Assembly: GCA_024734555.1 (NCBI GenBank)
Contig: JANPWX010000248.1
Coordinates: 814,828 to 878,827, forward strand
Reading direction: 5' to 3'
From: Trochalopteron elliotii
Taxonomy: Eukaryota > Chordata > Aves > Passeriformes > Leiothrichidae
Length of the DNA stretch: 64,000 bases
The position numbers and the translations under genes are program-made. Numbering within the stretch: the first letter of the stretch is position 1; each line of letters opens with the position of its first letter. This document shows positions 1 to 11,168 of the stretch, piece by piece. The notes beneath the pieces are model-generated. The model did not search any database and was not told the DNA's origin. It saw nothing but the letters and a program-made list of their open reading frames with translations.

Positions 1-700
1 AAGGCAGCAGGATTTGGGGGCAGCCGCAGTTGTCAGTGGCTCACGCTCACATGATCCCAGATTTCTGCTTTCACACACCACAGGCTGATGTTTCAGCGGG
101 ACAAATGTCCTGCTCCCAGGTGATCCGGCTCTCGGTAGTGTTTTAAGAGCGTATTTAGTGTTTTAAGAGCAACGGTGATGATAATGAAACACTTCGAAGC
201 CAGCGGAAACATACAAGCGAAAACAACGAAAGTTGTTTCCTTTCAGTATAATCCGGCATCTCAAAATAAACGAGAACTATTAGGTTTGCTACAACTTAAT
301 AAAAAGAGATAAATAACCCAATGACAGAGAAACAGTAAAATACATCCCTTGATGCACAAAGATTAATTTGCCGCGTCTGGGAAGCCACACGCATTTCCCT
401 CTGCTTGTGTTTTAAGAGTTTGATCTCAAAGTATCACAACAGTGAGGTGAACAGAGAGCATCCTGACCTGCTGTACGGACGCAGTAGAGCACTTTCTCCT
501 TTTATTAACTTTTTTCAACGCAATTACCCGAATTTGGCCCGAAAGGCAGCAAGGATTACGTCTGGGATGATCCCCCTCGCTCCAAAGGATCGGGATCCCA
601 CGGCTTTGTAGCCGAAACATCAGCGCTGTTTACCCACAGCGAGCAAGGCGACACTCGTAGAGAACTCCTTATCCCTGAAGTAGCATCTATCCCCTTCGCT
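1..700. other. Unique DNA upstream of the CpG island, CpG-retaining
   Basis: No gene is supported here. CpG dinucleotides are more frequent than in most of the window (for example around 125-135, 195-225, 370-375 and 570-600), as in the shore of an unmethylated island. The stretch from 180 to 360 is A-rich, of high complexity and not recognisable as a repeat, so it may be a promoter-proximal regulatory sequence. A short open frame at 405-611 has no recognisable domain. Confidence 0.4.
136..170 (+). repeat. Two tandem copies of a 15-base motif
   Basis: TAGTGTTTTAAGAGC occurs exactly at 136-150 and again at 156-170, a 20-base period. The 12-base core GTGTTTTAAGAG recurs at 407-418. The repeat is short and may be chance plus a small tandem duplication, but three copies within 280 bases upstream of a CpG island could be a repeated factor-binding site. 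Confidence 0.6.
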
Positions 701-1017
701 TCGCCTTCTCTAGGATGAGGGAAATTTCCTACAGCACCTCCGCGCTCTCAAATATCCGCGGCGCATCCCTCTCCCGTTACAAGTGCAGGGCGCTTCGCCT
801 AGCAGCTGCGGCGAGCGGGGAAAATGTGGGTGAGGGAGGTCTCCCCGCCGTGCTGGGGGTCTGGGGGCACACGGACACCCCCAGGGCGGAGCTGGGTGTC
901 CCCTCCGCGGGAGCGCGGCAGGCAGGTGGGGGACGGAGCCGAGGGACGGGGACGGGACCCCGCTCGGGAGGAGCCGAGAGCCGGCCCGGCGGCTCCGCAG
1001 CTCGTGAAGGAGGTGCA

Positions 1018-1079
1018 GAACAACAACACGGCCAAGAACAACAGGAAAAAAGTGCCCGACAACAACCGCAACAACAACC
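1018..1079 (+). repeat. AAC/CAA-rich imperfect repeat inside the CpG island
   Basis: Clusters of AAC triplets (1018-1028, 1035-1042, 1059-1078) stand out in otherwise GC-rich sequence. In one plus-strand frame they read as runs of asparagine, in another as runs of glutamine. No protein is recognised, so this may simply be a triplet-like low-complexity patch in a 5' untranslated region. Confidence 0.55.
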
Positions 1080-1143
1080 CCACACACACCCCGCGCATCG
1101 CCCCGGGCCGAGCGCTCCCGGAGCGGAGGAGGTTAAACCAAGC

Positions 1144-1182
1144 CGGCACGGACACACGGACACACCGACACACGGACACGGC
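1144..1182 (+). repeat. Short (CACGGACA)n-like simple repeat
   Basis: Four to five imperfect units of CACGGACA/CACCGACA lie directly upstream of the assembly gap. Such GC-rich tandem DNA is hard to sequence and may have contributed to the gap. Confidence 0.65.
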
Positions 1183-1256
1183 GCTCCGCTCCCGGCCCGC
1201 CCCGCCGAGCAGCGCCCGGGCTCGGGCTCCCCCCGCCCGCTGCGAGCGGCCCGACG

Positions 1257-1644
1257 NNNNNNNNNNNNNNNNNNNNNNNNNNNNNNNNNNNNNNNNNNNN
1301 NNNNNNNNNNNNNNNNNNNNNNNNNNNNNNNNNNNNNNNNNNNNNNNNNNNNNNNNNNNNNNNNNNNNNNNNNNNNNNNNNNNNNNNNNNNNNNNNNNNN
1401 NNNNNNNNNNNNNNNNNNNNNNNNNNNNNNNNNNNNNNNNNNNNNNNNNNNNNNNNNNNNNNNNNNNNNNNNNNNNNNNNNNNNNNNNNNNNNNNNNNNN
1501 NNNNNNNNNNNNNNNNNNNNNNNNNNNNNNNNNNNNNNNNNNNNNNNNNNNNNNNNNNNNNNNNNNNNNNNNNNNNNNNNNNNNNNNNNNNNNNNNNNNN
1601 NNNNNNNNNNNNNNNNNNNNNNNNNNNNNNNNNNNNNNNNNNNN
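1257..1644. other. Assembly gap, 388 N
   Basis: Unresolved bases within the CpG island. The flanking sequence is GC-rich on both sides, typical of promoter dropout in bird assemblies. The true length is unknown. Confidence 0.99.
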
Positions 1645-1860
1645 CCCGCGGAGAAGCCCGGTGCGCTCCCCGGCCGCCCCGGCGAGGGGAAGGCTGCGAC
1701 AGTCGCCCCACCGGCTCCCGCTGCCCGCTGGGGACCCTATGACATCCTCCGTGCCCTACAGCCTGCACCGTGCCCCGTGTGCCCTCTCCCGACACGGGAC
1801 GGTGCCCGGCAGCTTCATTTCCCTCTGCGCCTGGTGCCCACCCGCTGATGAAGGACTGTC

Positions 1861-2990
1861 TCCAGCGCGCTGATCCACCCTCAGTTGGACCTCAGTAGGA
1901 ACCCCAAATAGAACCCCCATTTAGAGCCCCTATCGGCTTCTAAACCTTCCTATTTCTGGAAGGCCTGTGCCTCCCCAGGCGCTCTCCCAGCCTGGAGAGA
2001 ACAGCCAGGCTCAGCCTCTGCACCTGGCCTTGGCTTCCTGCTCCCCAAGGCACGGAGACCCCCATTGTCCCCCCACCCCGGCTTCCCACACATTCCAGTC
2101 TTTATAATTCCCGCTGCTGGAGGCAGCTCCATCCACGGCCACCCTCCCGACTCCCACGGGCCAGGACTTCCAGGGCACAGCAGCACGGAAAACCCAAATG
2201 TTTGTCCACAGGGAGAGAGGATGCCCGGAGCGAACAGGCTGGGCGTTCAGGGTTGCCCCTCCCTGCCCTCCCTTCCAGCGGCTCCCAACAGATCCCTCTG
2301 GAAAAGCAGCCAGTGGGAGAGGATATTATATACAGGGCGGTTTTGCAGTACGTTATCCCATCCCCAGATCGAGGGAAACGCTTGAAAGTTGCAACAATCG
2401 CTCCAAACGCTGGCAAAGAGCTGGGACAGGGCTGTAGTCAGTTTGCTGGCAAATCTCCAAGAGAAATTGCCTTTTTTTTCTTTCTCCCCCCCCCCCCGCC
2501 CCCCTCCCTTTTTTTTTCTTTCTTAGAAAAACCCTCCTGACTGACTCCAAAGGCTTGTTTCCAACATGCACCCTTCAGGACGCTCTGGAGCTGGAAAACG
2601 GAGCGAAATAAATGCTGAGTTCTTCCTCCAGCGTCTTTCATTGCGAGAGTGGGGCCAATTCCTGCCAAATTCAGGGAGGGGAGAGGCGGGCTGGGGTTTC
2701 GAGGGAATGCCAGCTACAAGAATCAAGTGATTATGTAAAAATCGTAGCCCTCATTTAAATTAAAAACAAGCTTTCAGCTCTCGTGGTGGTGGAAAAAATT
2801 GATTTAAGGATAAAAATTGTCTTGGGCACAAAAAAACTACTTCACATTTATTATTATTTTTCAAACTGTGTGATTTTTCTGGAGAACCAGCATCGATCCT
2901 TCTGCATTTAGCAGTGAAGCAGGCTGGCTTCAGGAGTTCTCCACCAGGGAAGCTGCTCCGAGAGCTCCCAGTCAAAGGCATAATAGAGAT
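1861..2990. other. Unique non-coding DNA downstream of the CpG island
   Basis: The GC content falls step by step from the island. No repeat family or coding exon is recognised. Open frames on both strands end quickly and share no domain. The only structured element is the pyrimidine tract at 2470-2524. Confidence 0.4.
2470..2524 (+). repeat. Long pyrimidine tract with a poly-C core
   Basis: About 55 bases made almost only of T and C, including runs of T, then C, then T. It is followed by TAG at 2523-2525 rather than a clean splice acceptor context. It is most likely a low-complexity tract, but a polypyrimidine tract of this length can also precede an exon. Confidence 0.8.
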
Positions 2991-3480
2991 GTCTAATATT
3001 TTGCATTAAAACTTTGAATATCTGAGCTCCACTGATCTGTGCCCTTCCTGATTTACAAACCCCGTGAAAGGACTGGTTTTCCTGTCTCCCTGTTTCAGCA
3101 AATACTGAACTGACATGTCACATTATTAGAGCTTCATTATTTTTGTAAAACCTTCCCAAGTAGAGTGAGTGGTATATTACGAAGTATAAATAATTAAAAC
3201 TAAACGAGAGATGTCAAAATAATGGAACAAAGTGTATTTTATGATGCATTATTCTGGCTTGTTTATCCACAAAATTCAGTAATTAGTAAGCAGCCTCTGA
3301 GTCATTAGCCAGGTTTGACTGTATTATTATCTTTATTAATTATCATAATTATTATATTTCTTATATTGTGGAGTCATTGCTAACGGCTTTGCAGTTAAGG
3401 CAGAATTGACTTTCCCACTAAAAGCAGGATTTAATTCAGTTGTTTCCTACAAAAATGAACACATTTCATCACCAAACATG
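2991..3480. promoter_or_regulatory. Candidate conserved regulatory element, AT-rich
   Basis: High-complexity AT-rich sequence with many homeodomain-type cores (ATTA/TAAT), including TTAATTA near 3335. It is not tandemly repeated and not a known interspersed repeat. This texture is typical of vertebrate conserved non-coding elements near developmental genes. The call is an inference from composition only; no alignment was available. Confidence 0.3.
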
Positions 3481-4164
3481 CAGCATACAACCCGATTTAT
3501 TTGCAGTGCCTGAGCCACCCCATTGCTCCCCTTCAGACCCTCTCAAAGCTCATTTTTTTCCCCAATGAAGTCTCGTTTTCTTGGATTTTCACTGCTCAGC
3601 CCTGTCAAACTTTGCACGTTCATCTGCCTTCATTAGACCTTGAGGAGAGACTGAGCTGAGACACCCAGCATCACAAAGCCTTATTGCTATTAATAGCCAG
3701 AATGCTTATATATATATATATATATACACACATATATATACATTTATATGTATATATATGCCAAGGGAAGCTGGCAGAGGGGATGCTCCTCCTCAGTGCA
3801 ATGTTCTCACAGCTCACCTCGTGTCTCCAGTGCTCCTCCTCCTCAGACTGTCAGAAGAAGACAACCCAGAGGAGCTGAGCCTCACCCCTGGCCAGGGCCT
3901 GTGTAGCCATGGGTGCCTCCAGTTTCCATCCACAGTTCTCTGCCCATGCACCAGCAGCTCCTGCCCCTGCCCAGCCTCACCATGCATCCAGGGAGCCTCC
4001 AACTTGTGCCTGCTGCTGAATCCTCCTTTATTCAGCCTGCTTTTCCCCGTGTTTCAGTGTGTTTTGTCCCTGTGGCACTGTGCTGTTGAGCAAATGTGGG
4101 TTTGGCAGGGGATGCAGATTTGTGTGAACTCCTGCTCTCCTCCAGCACCTCTCCATGTAGGATC
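3481..4164. other. Unique non-coding DNA
   Basis: Apart from the TA-rich microsatellite at 3706-3760, nothing recognisable is seen. From 3760 on the sequence is of mixed composition, with an open frame whose residues suggest no protein family. Confidence 0.4.
3706..3760 (+). repeat. (TA)n microsatellite with a perfect inverted repeat
   Basis: An alternating TA tract with a few C and G interruptions. Its second half holds a perfect inverted repeat: CATATATATACAT at 3731-3743, a four-base spacer, and ATGTATATATATG at 3748-3760. It could extrude as a cruciform and is probably length-polymorphic. Confidence 0.9.
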
Positions 4165-4345
4165 AGCAGTGCACCATGGAGGTGGTCCCAGGGCTGCAGC
4201 ACATCTGCTCTGGAGCCAGGCTGGGAGAGCTGCAGAAGAGAAGGCTCCAGGGAGACTTTAGAGCTCCTTCCAGTGCTGGAGGGAGCCTGTAAGAAAGGTT
4301 AGGACAGACTTGTTATCAGGGCTTGCTGTGATACCACAACAAGTC
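4165..4345 (+). mobile_element. CR1 LINE fragment, old
   Basis: The stretch from the phrase GGAGCCAGGCTGGGAGAGCT through GAAGAGAAGGCTCCAGGGAG matches the ORF2 end and 3' region shared by bird CR1 copies. The match continues through a diverged version of the block that normally reads as a rapid run to ATAGGACAAG. The copy lacks the usual 3' end and is more diverged than the copies at 9.9 and 23.4 kb. Confidence 0.75.
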
Positions 4346-5983
4346 AAGACTTTGGGTTTTACCCAGTTGTCCACAGGCTACAGGAGTGTTCTGGGATGGC
4401 TGGAGGGAACCAGCAACACCACTGGAGCTGCAGGATCCCCATCAGGGCTGAGCCAGGCAGCCAAACAGACTGCAAACACAGAGATCTTTTCCTTTCTTGT
4501 CCCAGCTGAGTCCCCCAAACCCCAGAATGTTTGCAGTTGCTTTGGCCAGGCAGCTGAAACAGGAGCTCCCAACATGACAACTCACATTTCATGCCTAACG
4601 TTACCCTGCAACAGAAACAGCAGAGTGTGTTTATCTCAGCAATCCCATTTAAGCCACATGGACTCCTCACAAAGAAGGGAAAACTCTACAGTGAGTATTT
4701 CTAAATATTAGGCTAAACCTGAACAATCATCATTTCAAAGGCACCTTTCAGAAGCAGGAAAAAGCCTCCAAATCTATCAGTTTCATTATTTGTTTCAAAG
4801 TAGTCCTCCTCCTCTCAACAAACCATCTAAAAAGCCTGTTGAAATGATTTTAAAAATAATTCAGCACAGTGCAGTTTATTACTTTAAAATACTGATATGA
4901 TTTTCCCCACTGTATTATGCAGCTATATTTTGACATTTTAGTCTTATCCCCAGTTTATGTCTGAGAATGATTTAATTCAGAGCTACACTCCTCATTCCCA
5001 CTTGGAAATGGAGGGATCTCTAAATATTCAGTCGTTTCAGTGGTCATAAAAAATGCTGAACAAATGGATAAAGCCAATTGCCAATAAACACAATGCAAAT
5101 GTGTACATTTAAATGCAGTGAAATTGGATTAATTAAATCCACATTGCATCTGGATTTACATATAATACAAAACAAAATTAAACGCAGCTCAAGAGCTTCC
5201 CGTGACTTTAAAATGAGGCTGATTGAAAACATCTTCTTTTACCTGTGTGGGCTCTGGGTCAGGAACTGTGCTGGTAAACAGAAACATCCACAATCCAGAT
5301 AAGCCAGATCTGACCCACAAATCAAGGTTATGAATTTGGCATTTTGTGTCGTTTAAAATCTAATGTAAAATTGCATCTCTCTACTAACAAAACAGATGGT
5401 ATTAGGCCTTCTTTTTGGCATTGGGTTTTGGTACCTGTCCAAAAAATCTTCTTGACATCCTTTAAATGCAGCTATTTAACCACCTGTCACTTTGCTTTAG
5501 ATGCCCATTGAATTTCTGACAGGAAAAACATTATTTTGTCTACACATTATTTCATGACACAAGAAACGTAGCACATATACAGCAAAGTTTACACATTGTG
5601 TGAAAATCTCTTTGAAAAAAAAGAAGAGAGTTGTTACATGCTACTAAGGCAATTACTCCATAATTAATGTCATTGATAGGATAAAACATTCCAGAAACCC
5701 AAATAAAACAAAACAAAACAAGCTCAAACATGACAGGGAAGTATTAAGGACATTCACAGCATCAACTGACAATTTTCTTTTGCCTGAGTGAAAACATCTC
5801 ACCTTTGGTCAAACACCAACCTGGCTGATGCATATAAGCAAATAATTTCCCCCAAAAAAATCTTCATTAGCAGAACTATGCTAAAGACAAAAGGTCTGTA
5901 AAATATATCAGCAAATTTCTTCTCATGTTCAAGATGATCCAAGTGCTTGGATACCTTGATGCATCAAACCTTGGAACCATTCT
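4346..5983. other. Unique non-coding DNA
   Basis: No gene or interspersed repeat is recognised. AT content rises after 4700. A short (AAAAC)n run lies at 5702-5721. The interval 5040-5250 is high-complexity and AT-rich but without a clear signature. Confidence 0.4.
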
Positions 5984-6165
5984 TCACAGAATCATGGAAT
6001 GGTTTGCGTTGGAAAAGACCTTTAAAAGTATCTCACCCCCTGCCATGGGCAGGGACACCTTCCATCATCCCAGGTTGCTCCAAGCCCCATCCAACCTGGC
6101 CTTGGGCACTCCCAGGGATGGGGCAACCACAGATTCTTCGGGCAACCTTCCTCCTGACCTTCAGG
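5984..6165 (-). mobile_element. CR1 LINE 3' end
   Basis: It begins with the reverse complement of the CR1 3' terminus (CACAGAATCATGGAATGG) and continues through CCTGCCATGGGCAGGGACAC and CCATCCAACCTGGCCTTGG, which is the standard bird CR1 tail read on the opposite strand. Similarity fades after about 6150, so the copy is 5'-truncated at under 200 bases. Confidence 0.9.
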
Positions 6166-8857
6166 ATCTTCTCAAAGGTCACATGAATTTGCTTCTGCTG
6201 CCCAGAGGTTTCAACCCATGAGACAAGGCAGAACTTTGTCCTTAACCTCACCTCCTTAAACCCACACCCAGAGCCGCTCCTGATTTTTTGAAGCATCAAA
6301 GCCTCCAAGATGTGTAGAAAAATGTGTAGAAAATGAACTTACTTGCCAGCAGCAGCCTTGGGAGGCAGCTGCAGGTGGCTTCCTTGAGAACCCCGACCTC
6401 GGGCTCTGTGCTCACCCGTGTCCTGAATTTGCATTTGACTTTGGTCATTATTTGCCTGTTTGGCTGCCTGGGATCCTCATCTCCCAGGGAAGTGAAAGAG
6501 CTTCCATTCTTTCTCATGCTGCTCCATGGGAAGGAAAGACTCTGAATGGTTTGTGCTTGTTTAAACCTGACCTGGCCGGGGATGGTCCTGAGAAGTTGGG
6601 GCAGCAAGAAAAGAATGGCTGCAGAGGAGAGAGGAGTTTGTGTTCTGGGGAGGAGGGAGGACCCAGGATTGTTTGGAGATGAAGGCTGGACCCATCTGGG
6701 GGAATTTTGGGACAGCATTGCCCCAGCCCTCTCCTTGGCACACTGAGCACTGGCACACCATGCTGCTGTTCAGAATTCTGCCAGGAAAACATAAACTTTC
6801 CACAGGGAAACTGTAAGCCAAGGATGGGAATGGGTGTCCAGGGGCAGAAATGCATCTTACACGGAGTTTTCAAGGTCTACCCCAAACAAAAAAAGCCAAA
6901 CAGAAGGATTGCAGGAACAGAGAGGTGAGTGAGCTCTGTCACCCTCTGGGGAAGGTGCCACAGGATAGCCCAGGAGTTTGGGGCAAGAGCAACAATCCAG
7001 CCCAGATCCAGTCAAAAACTGTCCCTTCAGCAAGGCAGACATGCCAAGGTCCACATGCCCTCCTTGATCACCTGTTTCCCCACAGAGGCATTTTTACTTT
7101 GTGAGAAATCAGTAAATTCACATTTATGTTCACATCTGGCTTCCCATTTTCTGCCCACGTGGAAGGGGTGGGAGCTGCAATCTGCCCCAGATCCATCCTC
7201 AGCCAGCCAAACTCGGAGCCACTCCATTTCCCAGGTGTGGGACACATAGTGAATAAGGTTTCTGTTAACTAAGTGCTACAAAAAACCTTTGAAATAATTT
7301 GTCAGGGTCTTGTGCCACATGTATAATAGAGGAAATTAATCCCAGGTGCCTCCCTGGCCACTGGCAAGAGAATTACACCAGAGATGAATTTAGCTTCGTG
7401 TCTTTAATTTTACTGTGCAGTCGCCGAGAAGAAGTATTGCTTTTGATTTCAAGGATGTCACATACTGTGACCAAGTTTAACAGTTTCTTCAGTTTCTTCC
7501 TCCTGGAGTAAAGGAGTCATTTCTTATAACCACGCTCTGGGTGAGTGTCTCGGGCTCACGCTCGGAAAGTGAAGCAATTGAATCATCTCGTTGGTTCATT
7601 TTGAGGGGTAAAGCTCCCCTCCTCTACCCAGAAAATTCATCTTTCTCTGAGCAGCTCTCAGACTCCTCAATGCAGAAGAGAGTGGCTTTTGTTTTATAAA
7701 TGATCTCCTGAGCTTGCAACAGTTGGGTTTTCTCTAAACTTACTCAATATTTCCATGGCGCAGGAGAGCTCCCGTGCTCACCCTCAATCTGGGGAGAAGA
7801 TTGGCAGCTGATCTTCAAAATTAATTCTTTTTGCTTTTTTTTAAAGCTAGTTCCCCATGGCTCTGCTTTGCCGAGGTGACAAGAAAAAAATATCTATTGT
7901 GAGATTTGCCAGTTGATCTAGGATTAAATGTCAAAATGCATTTTAGCTCAGTTTCATCGCTGTGTTTTTTTCTTGTGTTTCCAAGTCTCCACTTTTACTT
8001 TCACCCAACAAATCATCACTGGGCATTTTGGGGCAGGGCGGGAATTTCCCAGGGTAACCTCTGAGCTGAAGTACAGCACATGCACTACACTTTAAAAATG
8101 GTTTTGCATGTATTCCCACACATGAAGACAGGCTGCACCCCTGCTCAACAACCCAGAACACACTGCCTCAAGGATCAAGACTAAAATTACATCCCAGCTT
8201 CCACTTGCTGTATATATATATATATATATATATATTATACATTCCCAGTGACAGAAAGTTACCTTTTCAAAAACAAAAATGTTAATGAACCTGGAGATTA
8301 TCAGAGGTTTTCAGCTCTTTCAGCCTGACCTGGGATGACTCCTGCTTCCTCAGATGGTTTGTCATCATCCTTGCAGGGCTAATGGAGTGAGGGAGGGGAG
8401 AGGCTCGACACAGGTCTGACATTAGGCGTCTGTAATGGCACTGCTAAAGCATTTCAGAGGCTGAAGCTTTGAACATGAAAAGGAACTCTGACTCCCCGGG
8501 CTTTTGGCAGCCTTCCTCCAGGGTTTCTGCTGCCCATGGAAATGCTGGTGGGTGTTATTAGCTGAGCCGGACAAATAATGGATTTTCATTTCAATGGCAG
8601 CACTAAAGACTCCAGCAAGGCCGGGGAGGGTGAGGGGAATCATCACGGGTTAACCCCAAAACGTCCCCTGTCTGACACAGAACTTCCAGCTCAGTGTCAG
8701 GTTACTTCCTGCTCTCTCTCTCATGAGATAATTACATTGCTGAGGAGACAGAGGCCTTCTTTCCAAGTGGAAGCTGAAAATGGTTCATTTTTAAAACGTG
8801 AAATGAGATATTTTGAATATTTTCAATTTTTTTTGCCCCACCTCTCTTTCTCTACAG
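6166..8857. other. Unique non-coding DNA
   Basis: No coding exon or interspersed repeat is recognised. The block from 7500 to 7960 keeps several CpG sites and is of high complexity, a weak hint of regulatory constraint. A pure (TA)n run lies at 8211-8236. Sequence just before 8858 is rich in T and C, which matters for the candidate exon that follows. Confidence 0.4.
8211..8236 (+). repeat. (TA)n microsatellite
   Basis: About 12 perfect TA units, likely to vary in length between individuals. Confidence 0.95.
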
Positions 8858-8902
8858 AAAGAAGTTGCAAAATGAGTACAAATCACAAGCTGGCTAACCT
8901 TG
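8858..8902 (+). other. Candidate short exon with a start codon, unconfirmed
   Basis: A 45-base segment is bounded upstream by a pyrimidine-rich tract ending in CTCTACAG (AG at 8856-8857) and downstream by GGTAAGTTC (GT at 8903-8904), so both splice signals are close to consensus. One frame is open across it and contains ATG at 8872, giving M-S-T-N-H-K-L-A-N-L before the donor; the other two frames contain stops. It could be an alternative first coding exon or an internal exon of an unidentified gene. I do not recognise the peptide. Sites like this also arise by chance in 64 kb, so this stays a candidate only. Confidence 0.25.
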
Positions 8903-9849
8903 GTAAGTTCAGATTTCACTAAAAAAGTGCCTCCTCCCATCAGTGTTGCAGGATGAGCTTTGTCTGCTTCAGGCCCAGCTGAAGAGACCTCAGTCCCCAG
9001 CTCTGGGCACCTGGTGAAATACAACCCACACTCTTCCTTTCAGTCTCTGCTCCTGGTTTTCTTTCCCTACTCACTGTTACTGCCCTTATTGCCCTTTTCT
9101 CTGTCCTGCCTTTTACTCCTGCCTCCTCTCCTTGGTGTTCTGGGCTGCAGTTCCACCTTGGCCAGCTTCTCTATGTTATTATACAAGACCTCCCCCCCAA
9201 ACAGAAGCAACATCACAACATCTAACAGAGTTTCTTTCTGAGTTTCCTAAATTCTATGTGTTTCTGAGGAAACTTGTGCAACACTTGTACAGCTTCTTCA
9301 AAGATGGATTTTTCTTTGATTCTCAATAAACGTCATCCCAGATTTTGCCTTTTTATCACTATTTTCCTCCACATGGTTGAAAAAGGCAAGAAGCCCATCC
9401 CTGAGCAAGGCAAAGAGCTTGGAATCAGCTGGGCTGTGCAGGGTGAGCCCCTGAGAGCCTCCTTTGGATCAAACAAGAATACAACTTTCAGAAAGCCAAA
9501 CCCCACCACTCAGCAGCTCTTCTTCTGGCAACTTCACCTTCCAGAAGAGTTTGCTCTGGCAGCATGGGCTTTGATTCTGGGAGAAGTCAGGCTGTGGATG
9601 ATGAAAATCAGAGTTTTAGAGGGAAATTAAGTTAAATATCAATGAGCAGTGGATCCCATTCAGTATTCTGTGTGTGCCACACACAGAAACACCCAAATTC
9701 CATCCCTACTGAGCTCTGAAACATCCAACATTCCCTGTCCCAGCACTCCTGGAGGACTTCCCACGTGAAGGCATCATTCCCCAAAGCCAGCTGTGTCCTG
9801 CTGTGAGGAGCAGGCTCAGGGAGCTGGTTCTCCCCTTCTGCTCCACTCT
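8903..9849. other. Unique non-coding DNA
   Basis: Nothing recognisable. The part at 9030-9190 is pyrimidine-rich. No repeat family and no exon signature is seen. Confidence 0.4.
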
Positions 9850-10345
9850 CAGGACACCCCACCTGTAACACTGCACCCAGAGCTGCTGGAGGGGGTCAGG
9901 GAGGGTCACAGGAGAGCCACAAAGGTGCTCCAAGGGCTCTGGAGCCAGGCTGGGAGAGCTGGGGCTGTTCACCTGGAGAAGAGAAGGATTCACAGAGACC
10001 TCAGAGCCCCTGCCAGGGCCTAAAGGGGCTCCAGAAGAGCAGGGGAGGGACTTTGGGCAGGACCTGGAGTGACAGGACAAGGGGGAATGGTTTCCCACTA
10101 ACAGAGGGCAGGGTTAGATGGGATATTGGGAAAAAATCCTTCCCTGTGAGAGTGGTGAGGCCCTGGCACAGGGTGCCCAGAGAAGCTGTGGCTGCCCCTG
10201 GATCCCTGGAAGTGTCCAAGGCCAGGCTGGACACTGGGGCTTGGAGCAGCCTGGGACAGTGGAAGGTGCCCCTGCCCATGGCAGAAGGCTGAAATTGAAT
10301 CATATTCAGTGTCTCTTTCGACCCAAACCACTCTCTGATTCCCAT
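9850..10345 (+). mobile_element. CR1 LINE, about 500 bases of the 3' part
   Basis: A long, well-preserved copy. It runs from the ORF2-end region (CACCCAGAGCTGCTGGAGG, then GGCTGTTCACCTGGAGAAGA) through GCCCAGAGAAGCTGTGGCTG and GTGTCCAAGGCCAGGCTGG to a 3' tail with CGACCCAAACCACTCTCTG. Reading frames are broken, so it is inactive. Bird CR1 copies are typically 5'-truncated like this one and leave no target-site duplication that can be relied on. Confidence 0.93.
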
Positions 10346-11168
10346 CCTGATACTCCCAGGGTAATTTCAGGAGTTCCCACATGACAATGACACAACTGCC
10401 ACTCACCGTGTCACCAGGCAGGGCATCAATGCTCCAGGGGGACGTGTCTCTCACTCCCTGTATCCAAGAGTCTTTGGAGAAAGCAAGATTTTTACCCCAT
10501 GGGATCACCTTAACAAAATGCCAGTAAAACAAAACACTGGCCATGAGCTGGGGTGAGCGATTCTCTACGAAATAAATTTTAATCACTACTTGTTTGTTTG
10601 TTTGTTTAGCAGATTAAATCAAGTTAAAGGGACAAAAAAAGCAGAACTCATTTTCCTGTGGGTGCTTTTTCAGCCCTGGCTGAGGGGCCATGGGCTGGCT
10701 GAGCCCCCTGTGTGGCTGGGCTGTGTCCTGGGCCAGGGCAGCCCCAGCACTGTGATGCAGAGCAGAGCCCACATCTACAGAAATTCATGTTTTCCCCTGA
10801 AAGGGGAGAGTCTCGAGATTTCAAGCAAACCTTTGCCAGCTGACTGTGCAACTAAAGAAAACACTGATGTAATTCAACGAACAATGAGGAACCCAAACTT
10901 AGCACAATGATCGTTCTGGCTTTGTTTTCGGTTTCAGCAGCTCTGCACAACGTTGATTACATTCACAGGGGCCACGTTTGCAGAAAGCAAGGTCTGCAAG
11001 GCAGGGCATTCTCCTCTTGTGGGAAGAACACACCCCTGCTCCACGTGAATGCAGGCACGAGCTGACTTCAGCAAGGTGAATCCCACCTGCATGAATTAAA
11101 TCATGTTTGAGGGTATGAGCTCTGCTTATTCCCCCTGTTTTCACCCCTACGCTGAGCAAGCTGGCTGA
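10346..11168. other. Unique non-coding DNA
   Basis: A (TTTG)n run of about four units lies at 10590-10608. The part at 10905-11120 keeps several CpG sites and is of high complexity. No gene or repeat is recognised. Confidence 0.4.

Larger units (their letters stand above)
700..1860. promoter_or_regulatory. CpG island, probable promoter or first exon of an unidentified gene
   Basis: From about 740 the sequence becomes strongly GC-rich and dense in CpG, remains so up to the assembly gap at 1257, and resumes after it at 1645 until about 1860. This is the only large CpG island in the window, and in vertebrates such islands usually mark promoters. No TATA box is evident. Open frames cross it on both strands, but GC-rich DNA has few stop codons, and none gives a recognisable protein. 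A CAG followed by GTGGGG near 920-935 could be a splice donor on the plus strand. The strand and identity of the gene cannot be settled, because the best part of the island is missing. Confidence 0.75.

Noticed and set aside
715..1848. Long open frames through the CpG island on both strands
   Set aside because: Most of the length is N, and GC-rich DNA lacks stops by chance. No recognisable peptide is present on either side of the gap.
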